Part shown: positions 44,995 through 56,886 of the stretch, one piece after another | Numbering within the stretch: the first letter of the stretch is position 1 | How the letters are laid out: every line of letters starts with the position of its first letter | Source: Fistulifera solaris | Taxonomy: Eukaryota > Bacillariophyta > Bacillariophyceae > Naviculales > Stauroneidaceae | NCBI GenBank assembly: GCA_030295235.1 | Contig: AP026140.1 | Coordinates: 558,001 to 622,000, forward strand | Length of the DNA stretch: 64,000 nucleotides | Reading direction: 5' to 3' | Program-made: the position numbers and the translations under genes | The notes under the pieces: generated by a model | What the model was told of the DNA's origin: nothing | Databases searched by the model: none | Seen by the model: the letters and a program-made list of their open reading frames with translations, nothing else

Positions 44995-45606
44995 TTAGAA
45001 AGCATATTCAGAGCCGGTCGAAGAGGGGAGAATCGAGACACCGATCTGTTCGTGCACCATCAAAGCGAGGATTCCCATCATGGCAGCACGACCATTGTTC
45101 AACTCAATCGTGCGCTTGCGAAGCTTGGTAGCTTCGTCAAAAGTTTCCCAACCAAGATCGAAGTAGTTGTTGCGGAGATCACCAGGGAATTCTCCTCCAA
45201 CAAAGTCACGCATCACAAAGACTTCAAGAGCACCGATCAAGGCAAACAATTGAAGCTTTCCAGCGTATGGAACGGCCTCAAGACCGGCGTAGCCGCTGGG
45301 AATATCGGCGAAGGCGGTTCCGGAAAGGTCAATGTTTCCAGGAAGGCGGATTCCGGCTTCAGTGACGAGGTATCCAACAACGGCAAGCATGGAAATGCGT
45401 CCATGCTTAAGCTCGACAAGGCGAAGGCGGTCGAATTTCTCCTGGTTACCATCAGCGACAAGGCCGAGAGGATCCCAGAAACCCAACGGCAACATGGCAC
45501 CGAAGTCATCCTCGAAGGCCGAAAGTGCGGTTGTCTTCGTGGAAGCCTTCTGGCTGGTGAAGGCAGCAACGCTGCATGCAAGGGAGGCGAACAAAGCGGT
45601 CTTCAT
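44995..45606 (-). CDS. Fucoxanthin-chlorophyll a/c binding protein (Lhcf type)
   Basis: Thylakoid light-harvesting antenna protein, 203 residues, intronless. The plastid signal MKTALFASLACSVAAF is followed by TSQKAS, with Phe at the cleavage site. Three LHC helices are visible. Helix 1 has the Chl-binding EXXHXR motif (Glu65, His68, Arg70 in VELKHGRISML). Helix 2 is LQLFALIGALEVF. Helix 3 has Glu168, Asn171 and Arg173 in ELNNGRAAMMG. The start is the ATG at 45606; a further upstream TTG is not needed. Length and motifs are those of major FCP (Lhcf) proteins. Such genes are usually strongly light-regulated. Confidence 0.94.
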   Translation of the reverse strand: MKTALFASLACSVAAFTSQKASTKTTALSAFEDDFGAMLPLGFWDPLGLVADGNQEKFDRLRLVELKHGRISMLAVVGYLVTEAGIRLPGNIDLSGTAFADIPSGYAGLEAVPYAGKLQLFALIGALEVFVMRDFVGGEFPGDLRNNYFDLGWETFDEATKLRKRTIELNNGRAAMMGILALMVHEQIGVSILPSSTGSEYAF

Positions 45607-47030
45607 GGTTATTATCTCGGTCAACTGAATGGATTAATACTCTTGTTGAATGTGATGGTTGCTGCGAAAGTTGCTTCGTCACCTCGTTCATCAAGATATC
45701 TCGTTGCTGGATCTTCAGGTTGAACTTTTGTTGGCGTTCGGATCGGGATCGAGCGAGCGGTCACTGAGTACCGGAACGATAATTATGAAGACGTAGACAC
45801 GGTCAGACGGGCGGAATGACCACCAGCCTTAACTAACTAGAGCTATGAACCTTTATTGAAAGGATAGTCACCAATCACATCAGTCCCCAGCTGAATGAAA
45901 AATTACCTCTTGTCATGCGTTTTTCATTTAGTATAAGACTTTGTAGAGTTTGTTGGTTGAGTTGATCCTTCAGCCCGCTGGCTTATGAAAAGCGGACTGC
46001 ACGTAATTTCAGAACAGTTCGAGCAGACAATGGCAACTGATAACTCAACATAATGGAACCTTTTTAGAAAAAAGAGAGGAAGCACAAATCTAGCTTAAAG
46101 CTTAGTCAAAGTTTTGGGGTTGGAGAGTAGTAGAACAAGTGGCAAACAGGTTTGACTTTAATTTAAGTCGCCTATGGCTTTCACCTGCTTTACAGCCACG
46201 GCTTTTTTTTGCTTGTCTGATCGTTCAACGACAAATTCTGTCCCCGAAACAGAATTTTTATAAAAAAAAGCTAGGTTTTAGTTCTTACCGAGACTTGTTG
46301 CTAACCTTGCACGTTACTCCGTAAATCCGATGATTGACGATTGACGACCGACTTCCAGCTGCCACACCGACGACATCGAGTGTCGAGTTACGGTAGGACA
46401 AATAAAAAATGACCTCCGTTCTCCAATTACTGTATCCACAAAAAGTGCAGAAGTCAGGAAGAAAGAACAACACGAGAGACGAGAGAAACCAGGAACCAGG
46501 AAGAAAAAAATGTGAAAAGAGAAAGGGTCATGAGTCATGAGTCATGAATTTTTTGTTTTATGTCTCTTGTACTACGTTTTGTATTCGGGTCATTAGTCAT
46601 TTGTCATTACTTAAATCTGGATACCGAAAGATGTAGTTAAGCGACAGCTTTCTTGCTTTAATGTTCTATGTTTAGCAGAAATGACTAAGACTTTAGGACT
46701 TAAGACTGGATTTGAGTAAATTCATTCTTCAAGGTGCTCGTGTTTTCTTGTTTTCCTTATCCTCACTTTTCGTCCCTCCATAATGTAAAGAATCCGAATG
46801 CAGACTGTAGAGCATTCTGGCGCATGTCTCAAGTCTCCATTCTCAATCTCAATCATCCGGACTTGGAATTTGGAAGTTGGAAGCTCCCTGGCTTATACAG
46901 AGGTATCTCCGAACTCCGAAGCCCGAGAATCTTACCCGGTGATAGTTGCAAACGAGAATTGGACGTGGCCGTTTTGTCATAAGATAACGTGCTCCTTTTT
47001 CGATCGACATCAAGTTCATTTGCATGGGCA
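45607..47030. other. Long intergenic region upstream of the light-harvesting gene
   Basis: About 1.4 kb. It contains the FCP promoter, one ACTCCGTA copy (46316-46323) and a TCATGAG tandem near 46530. No gene supported. Confidence 0.55.
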
Positions 47031-47789
47031 ATGCAGTCATCCATCAAAATAAATCTACAAACAGCGCAAGTATCACCAATGTATGCCGCATCATGCCAGG
47101 CTGTATGCGACGCTCCAATGGCGGACTTTGATGCCAAGAGCTCATTAGGAGCTTCCGTGGCGTCAACAGTGTTAACTGAGGACTTTAGCGAAAGCGAATT
47201 TTCGTTATGTGGTGGTTCCGACTCAGTGAAATGCTGCGACGTAATTGATCAGCAAGACGACGAACCAACGTTTTCCGTTGGAGACGATACTTGGACTTGC
47301 TTTGAAGACGACACTTGTCGCTCAACAGAAGCTGCCTATGAGTTGACCCCCTACCTCTACGAAATGAACCATGAGGAGTTGCGGGTTCGTTTCAAAGACA
47401 CTGTGGAAGTGCGTGAATTCGCCGTCACCGTGGGACACCAAAACCCTTCGGATCCTATCCTGTGCCCGGTCACACTTGACTGGCAGTTCTTTGAGAAACG
47501 AAGTCCGTTGAAGATTGAATTGGATGGAATAAGGACGATCGAAAAGTTGACGGAAAAACAAAGAAGATCTTGGATTTCATTCGTCCAAGGCTGGTCGTAC
47601 GAGCAAGTGCGGTCAGTTGAGATTGAAAGGGTAATGGAAGTCATGGAAGAAGTCATGCATCGACATGTATCTTTCTCAGACGGACTCGCTGAGGAGAAAA
47701 GCGATGATTACTTCTTCTGTGACAATTTGAGTGATTGCGATGACTCTGGAGGGGATAGACGCGAACAAAAGCGGTTCGTAGAATTTTGA
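47031..47789 (+). CDS. Unknown protein with a VREF/VREY-type motif
   Basis: About 252 residues from the ATG at 47031 (47079 is an alternative). The N-terminal half is acidic with many Ser, Asp and Cys. The conserved patch is LRVRFKDTVEVREFAVTVGH followed by CPVTLDWQF. This recalls a motif (V.F..VEVREY..T.GD.P...PL.LDW) frequent in diatom proteins of unknown role. A C-terminal helix (RSVEIERVMEVMEEVMHRH) and an acidic tail follow. Function unknown. Confidence 0.6.
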   Translation: MQSSIKINLQTAQVSPMYAASCQAVCDAPMADFDAKSSLGASVASTVLTEDFSESEFSLCGGSDSVKCCDVIDQQDDEPTFSVGDDTWTCFEDDTCRSTEAAYELTPYLYEMNHEELRVRFKDTVEVREFAVTVGHQNPSDPILCPVTLDWQFFEKRSPLKIELDGIRTIEKLTEKQRRSWISFVQGWSYEQVRSVEIERVMEVMEEVMHRHVSFSDGLAEEKSDDYFFCDNLSDCDDSGGDRREQKRFVEF

Positions 47790-47908
47790 AGAACTTGTTA
47801 TTACAATGATATTATGCAAAGAAAGATTCATAACATTAATAAATATTTACTCAAAGCTGCTAACATCAGAAAGTTACTCTGCTTAGAGAAACGTGGTGGA
47901 GGATGATA

Positions 47909-48879
47909 TCAACCATGATCGTCTATCAGTCCTTTGCACGTCACGTGACTCAGATTGTATTCCTTCGTGTATTTCAGAAACACTCCTTCTGGAACCACTG
48001 AATCTGATTTCGTTTGCCACCTTGTTTGGTCATTCCACTCGGCACAGGTGAACATCATGCGATCAAACCGCCTCACCAATTCTCGAATTCCCATCTTCTT
48101 CCATCGATAATGAATCAGCCGTTCCGGATTTCCCACTTTAAAACTGGCGAACGAAGCGTAGTCTTCGGGATGTTCCAAAAACGGCGGTAGAATATCGAGC
48201 GCGGGCAAGAGGAGTGAGGAATTTACCACCAGGTGGCGGTCGGTGACGCCCCAAAATTCTGCGATTTGGGTAGCCAAATGTATTGCGGGTCCAAACATGA
48301 CAAATTGTGATGGCACAAATAATAATGGTCCGATCTCGTGACCACAAAGCGATCGTAGATCGATGTGAGATTGTTTTCCAATATTTTCTGCGACAAGAAC
48401 CACCGAAACATGAAAATCACCGCCCCACTACCTCGGTATCCGAACATATTCGCTCCACCAAGAATGGACGACTCGTTGTAAAGATATCGTGGCACCCTTT
48501 CTCGCCAAGACGTTCCATTGATGAGATCGATAGCATCGGCCCAGTCCACGTATTCATCCACCTCCCATAGGTACTTGGCGCGGTCGTACAGGCTACTGGT
48601 CCGCTGGAGTGAGCGACCAATCATGAGCGCCAGGTCAGCGTCATTCACATCCAGTACATGATGGTACAAAGTCTTCCATGCCTTTTCTCCACCGCGTAGA
48701 TTACCGATGATAATAACAAGCGTCTTGTTGGTGGCAACCGGTTTCGCGACCTGCTGCAGTGGGCCAAACGGCAACGAGTCGTCGCGAGGGAAGGAAAAGG
48801 CCGTCGCAATCAATCGCGATAGCAAAACTCCGACTAGGACAGCACACAGCCACCGGAACCAAGTCTGGAGGTAGTTCAT
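47909..48879 (-). CDS. Type II membrane protein, glycosyltransferase-like
   Basis: About 323 residues. The N-terminal anchor is RWLCAVLVGVLLSRLIATAF, with a lumenal domain after it (TLVIIIGNLRGGEKAWKTLY, LDVNDADLALMIG, and YDRFVVTRSDHYYLC). The R-S-D-H motif and lumenal topology resemble family members that process surface glycans, but no CAZy family can be assigned with confidence. The frame breaks at the A4 run 48253-48256: one more base gives SQNFWGVTDRHLVVNSS and links the two halves, a probable sequencing indel. The start ATG is at 48879. Confidence 0.6.
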
Positions 48880-49188
48880 ATTCGTTCAAGCATGATTTTG
48901 TCTGTATTGTTATGAAATCTCATTCTACAAGCAATCATCGATAGATAAAAATGGCACCGCATCGCGATGACTTTTCGAAATGAGCCACCAATAAAAATCG
49001 TTTCCAAATTTGCGCGCGAAAATGTGACACTCTCAACTAATAGTACAAAATGACTGTCCTATCACGACTCAACCTTTAAGCAATATTCCAACGGAGATAA
49101 CCAACGGTTAACTCATGGATTTTGTTATCGCAAGTTTCGGCGCACCTTTGCACCCACTCGACAATGCACGAAACTAAAAAAAAAGTTC
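48880..49188. other. Divergent intergenic region
   Basis: About 310 bp between divergently transcribed genes, AT-rich; shared promoter likely. No further element seen. Confidence 0.5.
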
Positions 49189-51178
49189 ATGGAGTTCATG
49201 CACAATACTTGTAATAGACTTCTCAACTTCGGGTCGTTTCTTATCGCTACCAAAGCATCAGTCTTAACAAAAGTTCAATTTATGATGAGACTGACTCATG
49301 AGCGACTTCATCGACACCGACAATTGCGTCGAAGGAGGCAGGAATTATCATCTACAGAATGCTCCCCTCCTTCAAAAGATCCGGGCACGCAAGGAACAGC
49401 ATCGCTCAGCAGCTCAAGCAGCGTCAAAATGGGTGATGATTATTCTCTCGATATTTCGGAAGCATCGAGTATAGAGCATGTTTCGACGAGTTTGGTCTCG
49501 CCGGCAGATCAACCACCGAGCGACGAAGAATACGAGGATCCAAAATCGACCTCCCCGGCGACAAAGCCATCCTTTCCCACACAACCATCACGGACGCTCG
49601 GCAGAGCATACCATCGAAAGGACGACGAAGACGTGGTAAACACGGTGACTGTGCATTCGCAAACGAGTTACGCCGAATGGAAGAAACAGCAATTGACCTC
49701 TCCCCATTCTTCGTCACCGGTATCCAGTGCGTCGGGATCCGCTATTGCTCGAATACGATCGACCGCTTCGCCACAACAGCATTGGACAGCCGGTTCGACA
49801 ACGATCATCTCGCACGCTGACCCACGATTTCATCGTAATTTACAAAACGAAGACTATGACCGGTTACCGATCGTGACCCCACCGCGTTCGGTGGTGTCGC
49901 AGACTTCCTCCTCCAATGGAACAGGTCGCGTTTTAAATACAGGTTATGATTCAAACGTTAGTGTTGATGATGTTTTGGTTCGTGTCGGAGGCAAAGATTT
50001 TCGGCATTCTCGAGCCATTCTTTGCTATGCTTCCAAAGTATTGGCGGACCATTTGGCTGCGAGAGACGAACTCCACATTCCTCACAAGTCGCCTTCCGAA
50101 TGGAGCGAATTGCAGGCGTTTTTACAGCCTCGTTCGGTACAAGCAGCTTCCATTACATTTCGCAATTTACCCGCATTACTGCCGTGGTTCGATCAACTCG
50201 AGCTGACGGTTCTTTTGCGCGAATGTGATACATCAATGAGCAAGGTCCGGTTTGCGTCACTGACGACCGACGAATCTTCCTCGCAGAACGGGGTCTCGAA
50301 TGCGGTACATGAACTAGCGCGCGTGGCACTGGGTCTGCCGCATGCACCGCCTCGCATGGAGCCACCGTGTCCCACGGATGTTTTGGACATTCTCCTTTTG
50401 ACGCGAATCAGTGGAAAAGTGTGTCTGCCTCGAACACGGGTCATGTGTTTGAATGTGCTGCAAGAGTATTTGGAACTTCCGTATTTGTTTGTATCTTCGG
50501 AGGAGTGTTCGATGCGGTCGATCATCTCATTGATTGACTTGTTGGAGGACGAAGAAGTGCTGGATACTGTGTGGCCGCTGATAGTGTCTTACTTGCCCGA
50601 GGACCTTCCATGGCTCGACGACCGACAGGAGCTATTGAAGAATCCGCTTTTTCCGTACCTGCTTCGAGCTGGATTGGAGAAAGCATGGCGCGAAAAGCGA
50701 TGATGAGTCGGGAACCTTGCTCATGGGCAATGGGCGATCGCGTGAAACATCCAAAGTGGCATCGAAGCGCGCCTTTGAAGCCGATTCTTCCGTGGAAGTC
50801 CGTTTTGTGGGCGAACACCACGCCGATGATGCAGGCGGTAAAATTTGGAATTACAGTAACGAAGAAGATGGTATGGATCCCATGGAATCCCTCCAGTATT
50901 CGTTTGAAACGTGTGACGACGACCCGCCGACGAAAGCATCAAACGTGAGATCATCGAACCTTTCAGCAAATCGGAGCCAAAGATCACTCTGGCTCAATGC
51001 CATTTGGCATAAGCTTCTTGAACCACCCATTTTTTCGGCTGATGATCCCGTGGAATCAGCATCTCGCATTCGAAATACGCACCTTTTCTTGCTGAAATCA
51101 GCCATCTATCAATCAATTTTGTCTCTTTTATCATTATCAATTATACACCGATACAAGATGATGGTCGTATCAATCTGA
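49189..51178 (+). CDS. BTB/POZ-domain protein
   Basis: About 660 residues if read through, 504 to the first stop at 50703. The N-terminal third is Ser/Pro-rich and probably disordered. A BTB-type segment starts near residue 258 (VDDVLVRVGGKDFRHSRAILCYASKVLADHL), suggesting an adaptor of a ubiquitin ligase or a transcription cofactor. After it come helical segments (VLDILLLTRISGKVCL, VLQEYLELPYLF). At the A4 run 50693-50696, one base fewer continues into an acidic 155-residue tail (ADSSVEVRFVGEHH). That extension is less certain than the BTB call. The start at 49189 is assumed; the ATG at 49282 is an alternative. Confidence 0.62.
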
Positions 51179-51530
51179 AGTAGCGTATGTTTATCCTATT
51201 GTGAAGAATGAACTTGCTGCTATCTCGGCAAATTTTCTAGGTATGGCTAGGAAGAACGGGATTGTAAAAAATCGTGTCCCTAGAGTTGAGCCGGACGTTC
51301 GCACGTTTTGCCACGTGGGCATACGACAAAGTTCCGCTCCTTGTTTCCGGCACTCAAAGTCCGGACGTGTGCAAGAGAATTATTATTCGACGGATCGAAG
51401 ATCGGACGTCGGCGGAAAACGGCCGCTCCTTTTTTTCTTCGACACACACAATTTTTTCCTTCTTGATTACGATTTCAATTCATTTCATTTTTTTGACACT
51501 GTTGCTATATATATACATCTCCACAACAAC

Positions 51531-52751
51531 ATGAAATCGTCATATAGAACGTTCGTTTCGAGCGTTGGAAGATCACGCCGCCGAAAATCATCTGTGGCAG
51601 TGTTGGAGGCTCCCAACGAATTTCCTCGATTGCAAGCACTGCGTGAGCAGCTGCAGCACGATCCGCCCATGATACATCGCTCCAAGCAACGACTGATAAC
51701 GACACCACAACCACTTACAGATGCTGTACAACTCCGTGAATGGATCGATACATTGCCTCTTCCTTCGACCATCTTACAAGATACGTACGGACGGTTTCAC
51801 AACTATTTACGCCTCTCATTGGTCGAACGATGCAATTTGCGTTGCACGTACTGCATGCCACCCGAAGGAATTCCCTTGTCGGACAATTTACTGACCTCCG
51901 AAGAAGTCTTAAGATTGGCGGAACATTTTGTGTCACGGGGTGTCAATAAATTTCGCCTCACGGGTGGGGAACCCACGTTACGCAAGGATTTGACCGAAAT
52001 CATACAGGGACTTCACGCCCTGCGACCGAAACAAATCGGCATTACGACGAATGGTGTCATTCTGACGCGTAAATTGGATGAGTTCATTGACGCGGGTTTG
52101 ACCAGTATTAATATTTCCTTGGATACCCTGCAAGCCGACAAGTTTGAACAATTGACCCGTCGACCGTACTTTTCCAAAGTGTGGGAATCCATAACAGCGG
52201 CGCATCAAAGAGCCTCACAACAGGACCATCTTACTGTCAAAGTGAATTGTGTCGTGATGCGCGGCGTCAATGACGAGGAAGTTCCCGATTTTATTCGACT
52301 TACGGAACAATTCCCGCACTTGCAGATGCGGTTCATTGAATACATGCCCTTTTCGAGCAATGGCTGGGATTGGAGCAAATGCGTTCCGTATCAAGAGTTA
52401 CTGACGGACGATTTGACTCCAGTGCCCAGTTCGGATCCCAGTGATACGACGAAATGGTATCAAACACCGGAAGGTGCCACGGTAGGCTTTATTACCAGCA
52501 TGTCGGAACATTTTTGTGGTTCCTGCAATCGCATTCGACTCACGGCAGATGGTCAACTCAAAGTGTGTCTGTTTGATGGTCGGGAAGTCAATTTGAAGAA
52601 CATCTTGCGTTTACCCGACGTGACCGAGCAGGATCTCGATAAAGTCATCTATCATGCTTTGCAACACAAACAAAAGCAATTGGGTGGTCATCCGGATCCA
52701 GCTTCCATCAAAGTGGATAAAAATCGACCCATGACGCTGATTGGTGGATAA
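51531..52751 (+). CDS. CNX2: GTP 3',8-cyclase (MoaA / CNX2), molybdenum cofactor synthesis step 1
   Basis: Radical-SAM enzyme converting GTP to 3',8-cH2GTP, first step of molybdenum cofactor synthesis, probably mitochondrial (MKSSYRTFVSSVGRSRRRKS presequence). 406 residues. The SAM cluster is Cys101, Cys105 and Cys108 in ERCNLRCTYCMPPEG. RLTGGEPTLRKDL follows. The second cluster is near the C-terminus (HFCGSCNRIRLTADGQLKVC). Family members end in GlyGly, and this one ends LIGG. An upstream open frame exists, but the ATG at 51531 gives the natural start. Nitrate reductase, which needs this cofactor, begins about 0.9 kb downstream. Confidence 0.95.
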   Translation: MKSSYRTFVSSVGRSRRRKSSVAVLEAPNEFPRLQALREQLQHDPPMIHRSKQRLITTPQPLTDAVQLREWIDTLPLPSTILQDTYGRFHNYLRLSLVERCNLRCTYCMPPEGIPLSDNLLTSEEVLRLAEHFVSRGVNKFRLTGGEPTLRKDLTEIIQGLHALRPKQIGITTNGVILTRKLDEFIDAGLTSINISLDTLQADKFEQLTRRPYFSKVWESITAAHQRASQQDHLTVKVNCVVMRGVNDEEVPDFIRLTEQFPHLQMRFIEYMPFSSNGWDWSKCVPYQELLTDDLTPVPSSDPSDTTKWYQTPEGATVGFITSMSEHFCGSCNRIRLTADGQLKVCLFDGREVNLKNILRLPDVTEQDLDKVIYHALQHKQKQLGGHPDPASIKVDKNRPMTLIGG

Positions 52752-52890
52752 ATGATGCAATTGTAAATAACTAATTAATTTTTTTTGCAATAAGTAAGGT
52801 CAAAATTAAACGCATGATAGAACTAGGCTCGAATCACAGCTTGTCATTATATCAATATTTGTAAGTCAAATTTTAAACTGATTTCACTAT

Positions 52891-53208
52891 TCATTCATCG
52901 TCGTCGGCTGCCGGACTCGCGTACGCCACAATGGCGTAGGCGACTAAACTCGCCACACCCAGAGCCGCTAAAATGGGGACCGCCAAAATGATCGGAGTCC
53001 CCAAAACTCCTCCCAAGACATCCGACAAGAAGGTAGTAGGATCTACCGTCGAGACGGCTGTCGTCAGAGTCGGAGAAGGTAAAGCAGCGGTCTTGGTGAT
53101 GGCAATGTTCGATGATGATGTCGAGGGAAGGACGACAAACGCATCAACCAGCTGTTGAAGCAAGAGGAATGCCAAAAGTACGCGTTGCATTACTGATCGA
53201 CGACTCAT
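52891..53208 (-). CDS. Small plastid-type membrane protein
   Basis: About 105 residues from the ATG at 53208. The signal peptide VLLAFLLLQQLVDA is followed by Phe (FVVLPSTSS), a typical diatom plastid signature. One C-terminal transmembrane helix (IILAVPILAALGVASLVAYA) is followed by a short acidic end (ADDDE). Its size and single helix resemble small thylakoid proteins, but no family is recognised. It lies between CNX2 and nitrate reductase. Confidence 0.6.
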   Translation of the reverse strand: MSRRSVMQRVLLAFLLLQQLVDAFVVLPSTSSSNIAITKTAALPSPTLTTAVSTVDPTTFLSDVLGGVLGTPIILAVPILAALGVASLVAYAIVAYASPAADDDE

Positions 53209-53678
53209 GATTGTTTGTTGCAATTATTCGACGTATATATTCACTTTTATATGTAAACACGGATGTAGCTATTATCCATGCAATGCAAATGGAACGCAAT
53301 GGCGAAGTTGCAGTTATTTTTCGTCATCATCGTCATCGGCTTATCGTTGTCCCAGCGATTACCGGTACGATTTCGAAATGACGTTATCACCGCACCACGT
53401 TTTCACTTTCTCCGTTTCCGCCTTCTGTTTTGGTGCTTCCGGCACAAGGGAAAAAAGACACTTGGGTTGAATGTAGACGTGTCGCATCGGAACGTGAATA
53501 CCACTCACTACGTAGTATTTCTCGAGTATCATCCGTACAGTAATTTGGGCTGTAGGGGTAGAACAGAGTCAGTTCCGGAAGTTTTGTCGCTCGACAAACG
53601 CTTCCCGCACTTTGGCAATAATAAACGCAACCTACGAAACCATTTCTACCTTTCTTGAATTCTCTGGAAAATGAAACG
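53209..53678. other. Promoter region of nitrate reductase
   Basis: About 470 bp between the divergent small membrane protein gene and the nitrate reductase start. An open frame at 53278-53658 has a hydrophobic start but no recognised domain, and I do not call it a gene. Confidence 0.45.
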
Positions 53679-56554
53679 ATGCCCACAAATAATCATCAGA
53701 AGAGGCCTGCTCCACAATCATCTACAATCATTTCCAACATGCCTCCTCAAGATAGAACCGTTTTGCTCGAAGACAACAGCATCAGTTCGAAAGAACCGAG
53801 TTGTGAAGAATTGTATGGGCCTTATCCGAGTGTAAGTGGATCGGCATCTCCATTTTCTTGTGTCGATGTTCCCTCGTTTGGTGCAAATTCCGTTCTTTCG
53901 ACTTGCTTGCGGCTGCAAGCATGTAACTGCTCGTCTATATTCACAACTGACCTTTCCTTTTCTCCTTCTAAATCACTTTTTAGGCCATCCCCATTCCCTT
54001 TTTGACATTGCGAAATGAAGGCCGCGAAGGTGATATTCCGGATGCCGAAACAATTGCGAAAGCCAAAACGATGTTCGATATGCCTCCCGATCATCGTGAT
54101 GTCGGTTCTCCCGACGAATGGGTCCCACGGGATGGTCGACTGGTGCGTTTGACCGGCAAACATCCCTTTAACGTAGAACCGCCGGTCGCGGTGTTGGAAC
54201 AGTACCGTTTCATTACACCATCCTCGCTGCATTATGTTCGCAATCACGGTGCCTGCCCGAAGTTGACGTGGGAAGACCACACGGTGGTCATCGGAGGCCC
54301 GTTGGTGGCACGTCCGCGAGAATTCAACATGGACGAGATTGCCGCCCTGCCACCCCGCGAATTGCCCGTGACGCTCGTGTGCGCGGGGAACCGCCGGAGG
54401 GAACAAAACATGATTCGACAGACGATTGGATTCAATTGGGGCAATTCGGGTGTTTCCACCAACGTCTGGAAGGGTGTTCTGCTACGAGACTTGCTGTTGG
54501 AATGTGGTGTGTCGGATCGGAACATGGCCGGCAAGCACGTGGAGTTTATTGGAGTAGAAGATCTACCCAACAAGGTCGGACCCGGTCCTTTTCCCGACGA
54601 GCCCTGGGGTAAATTGGTCAAGTACGGTACTTCGGTGCCCTTGGCTCGTGCGATGAATCCGGCGTATGATATTATTGTGGCGTACGAAGCGAATGGCGAG
54701 CGTTTGCAACCGGATCATGGCTTTCCCGTGCGTCTCATTATTCCAGGCTACATTGGAGGTCGTATGATTAAGTGGCTCAAAGAAATCAACGTGATTGAAC
54801 ATGAAACCAAGAATCACTATCACTACCACGACAATCGCATTCTCCCGCCGCACATCACCGCGGAAGAGTCACTGGCGGGAAACTGGTGGTACAAGCCCGA
54901 GTACATTTTCAATGAGCTCAACATCAACTCTTCTATGGCCAAGCCGGGCCACAACGAAACCTTGTCGATCGCGAAGAACATGGGCAAGTCGTATGATATT
55001 GTGGGGTACGCGTACACGGGAGGAGGTCGTGCCATTACCCGAGTGGAAGTGAGTCTAAATGGGGGTGTCAACTGGCATTTGTCAACGCTGGACCGCAAAG
55101 AAAAGCCGACCGAGTACGGTATGTACTGGTGCTGGGTGTGGTGGACGTTTCAAATTCAAGTGGCCGATTTGGTCGGAGTTAAGGAGATTTGGTGCCGCGC
55201 GTGGGATGAATCCAACAACCCGCAACCCACCGAGCCTACGTGGAACTTGATGGGCATGGGGAACAACCAAGTCTTCCGGATTAAAGTTCACTTGGATAAG
55301 ACAGCTAGCGGTGAGCACGTCTTTCGGTTCGAACATCCCACTCAGCCTGGACAACAAACGGGAGGCTGGATGACGACTTTGTCCGGGAAACCCGAGAGCG
55401 CTGGTTTCGGACGTCTTCTCGATCATGTGGGCGGCGAAGAAAAGACCAGTGCCCCTGCTCCCCCGCCGAATGATACTGGAAAGAAGTTCACTCTCGCCGA
55501 GGTCCAGAAGCACAACACCGAGCACGATGCGTGGATCATTGTGAAGGACCGCGTCTATGACTGCACGGAATACTTGGAGCTACACCCCGGTGGTATCGAA
55601 TCGATCATTTTGAATGCTGGTGCCGACGCGACGGAGGACTTTGTGGCTATTCATAGTATCAAAGCGACGAAGATGTTGGAGAAGTACTACATTGGTGACT
55701 TAGATACTAGTACTGTCCCTGCTGCCAAGCCAGTCGAAGAGGAATGTTTATACGACGAGAAAGGAAACAAACTGGCGTTGAACCCGAAGAAGAAGACTCC
55801 CTTCCTACTACAGAACAAAATTGTGCTTTCACGAGATTCGTACATGCTCGACTTTGCCCTCCCAACACCACAGCATGTATTGGGCTTGCCCACGGGCAAG
55901 CATCTATTTTTGTCTGCCAAGATCAACGGCGAGACTGTCATGCGTCGCTACACCCCCATCAGCTCGAATTACGATGTTGGTTGCGTCAAGTTTGTTATCA
56001 AGGCGTACCGTCCTTGCGAGCGTTTCCCTGAGGGCGGCAAGATGAGCCAGTATCTTGACACTCTGAATATTGGCGATTACTTGGATATTCGAGGACCTGT
56101 TGGAGAGTTTGAATACATCGCGAACGGTAAATTTTTCATTGAAGGCAAGGAATGCTTTGCTTCCAAGTTCAACATGGTCGCCGGTGGCACTGGCATTACT
56201 CCCGTCATGCAAGTTGCCGCCGAAATTTTACGCCATCCGGAAGATGAGACGCAGATCTCATTGATTTTTGCGTGCCGCGAGGAAGGTGATCTGCTGATGC
56301 GCAGCACTTTGGACGAATGGGCGACGAACTTCCCGAACAAGTTCCGAGTTCATTACATTTTGAGCGATTCTTGGCCCTCGGACTGGAAATACAGCACTGG
56401 TTTTGTCGACAAGGCTCTTTTTGAAGAATGTTTCTATGAGTCGGGCGAGGATGTCTACAATTTGATGTGCGGGCCGCCCATCATGGTCGACAAGGGATGC
56501 ATCCCCAACTTTGTCAGCCTTGGACATGATCGCTCTCGCTTATTCGCCTTTTAG
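53679..56554 (+). CDS. NR: Assimilatory NAD(P)H:nitrate reductase
   Basis: Reduces nitrate to nitrite in the cytosol using NAD(P)H, FAD, heme and molybdenum cofactor. Exon 1 is 53679-53831 (51 codons), the intron is 53832-53984, and exon 2 is 53985-56554, for about 907 residues. The sulfite-oxidase-type Mo domain carries the ligand Cys184 in PVTLVCAGNRRREQN. A dimerisation domain follows, then cytochrome b5 with HPGG (YLELHPGGIESI, near residue 583), then the FAD/NAD reductase with RRYTPIS (near 704) and GGTGITPVMQ, ending RSRLFAF. The frame breaks just inside exon 2 at the T4 run 54000-54003: one more T gives PFLTLRNEG. This is probably a sequencing indel in an intact gene. Confidence 0.96.
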
Positions 56555-56886
56555 ATAATCAATATTTTAGTATATAAATGAGTTTTGATCTCTTCCAATT
56601 ATCGATCGTAGTGAATTAGAACATTTTTGATTTGCTATGATGATTGTGATGATTCCAAAGGTGAGGCGTATTATAGGCCGGTACCGGGTACCGGTACACT
56701 ACTCGTGACTCAAATATCAAAGTATGATGATGACGTATGTCGAAACTGAGCCGATCTTTGCGACGCGACGATCGATCCCCAATAAAAAAAATAAAACTCG
56801 TCCGCTTTTGTATTACAGTTATTATAGTTATAACAATTGATCAACCTTATTGCTTGCTATTGCTCTCGTGCTCGGTAAAGCAGTAG
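56555..56886. other. Intergenic region
   Basis: About 330 bp between nitrate reductase and the FNR-like gene, same strand. It contains a GGTACCGGGTACCGG short tandem near 56680. No gene seen. Confidence 0.5.

Noticed and set aside
53278-53658. 126-residue plus-strand frame with a hydrophobic N-terminus before nitrate reductase
   Set aside because: No recognised domain, and it occupies the likely nitrate reductase promoter; probably chance.
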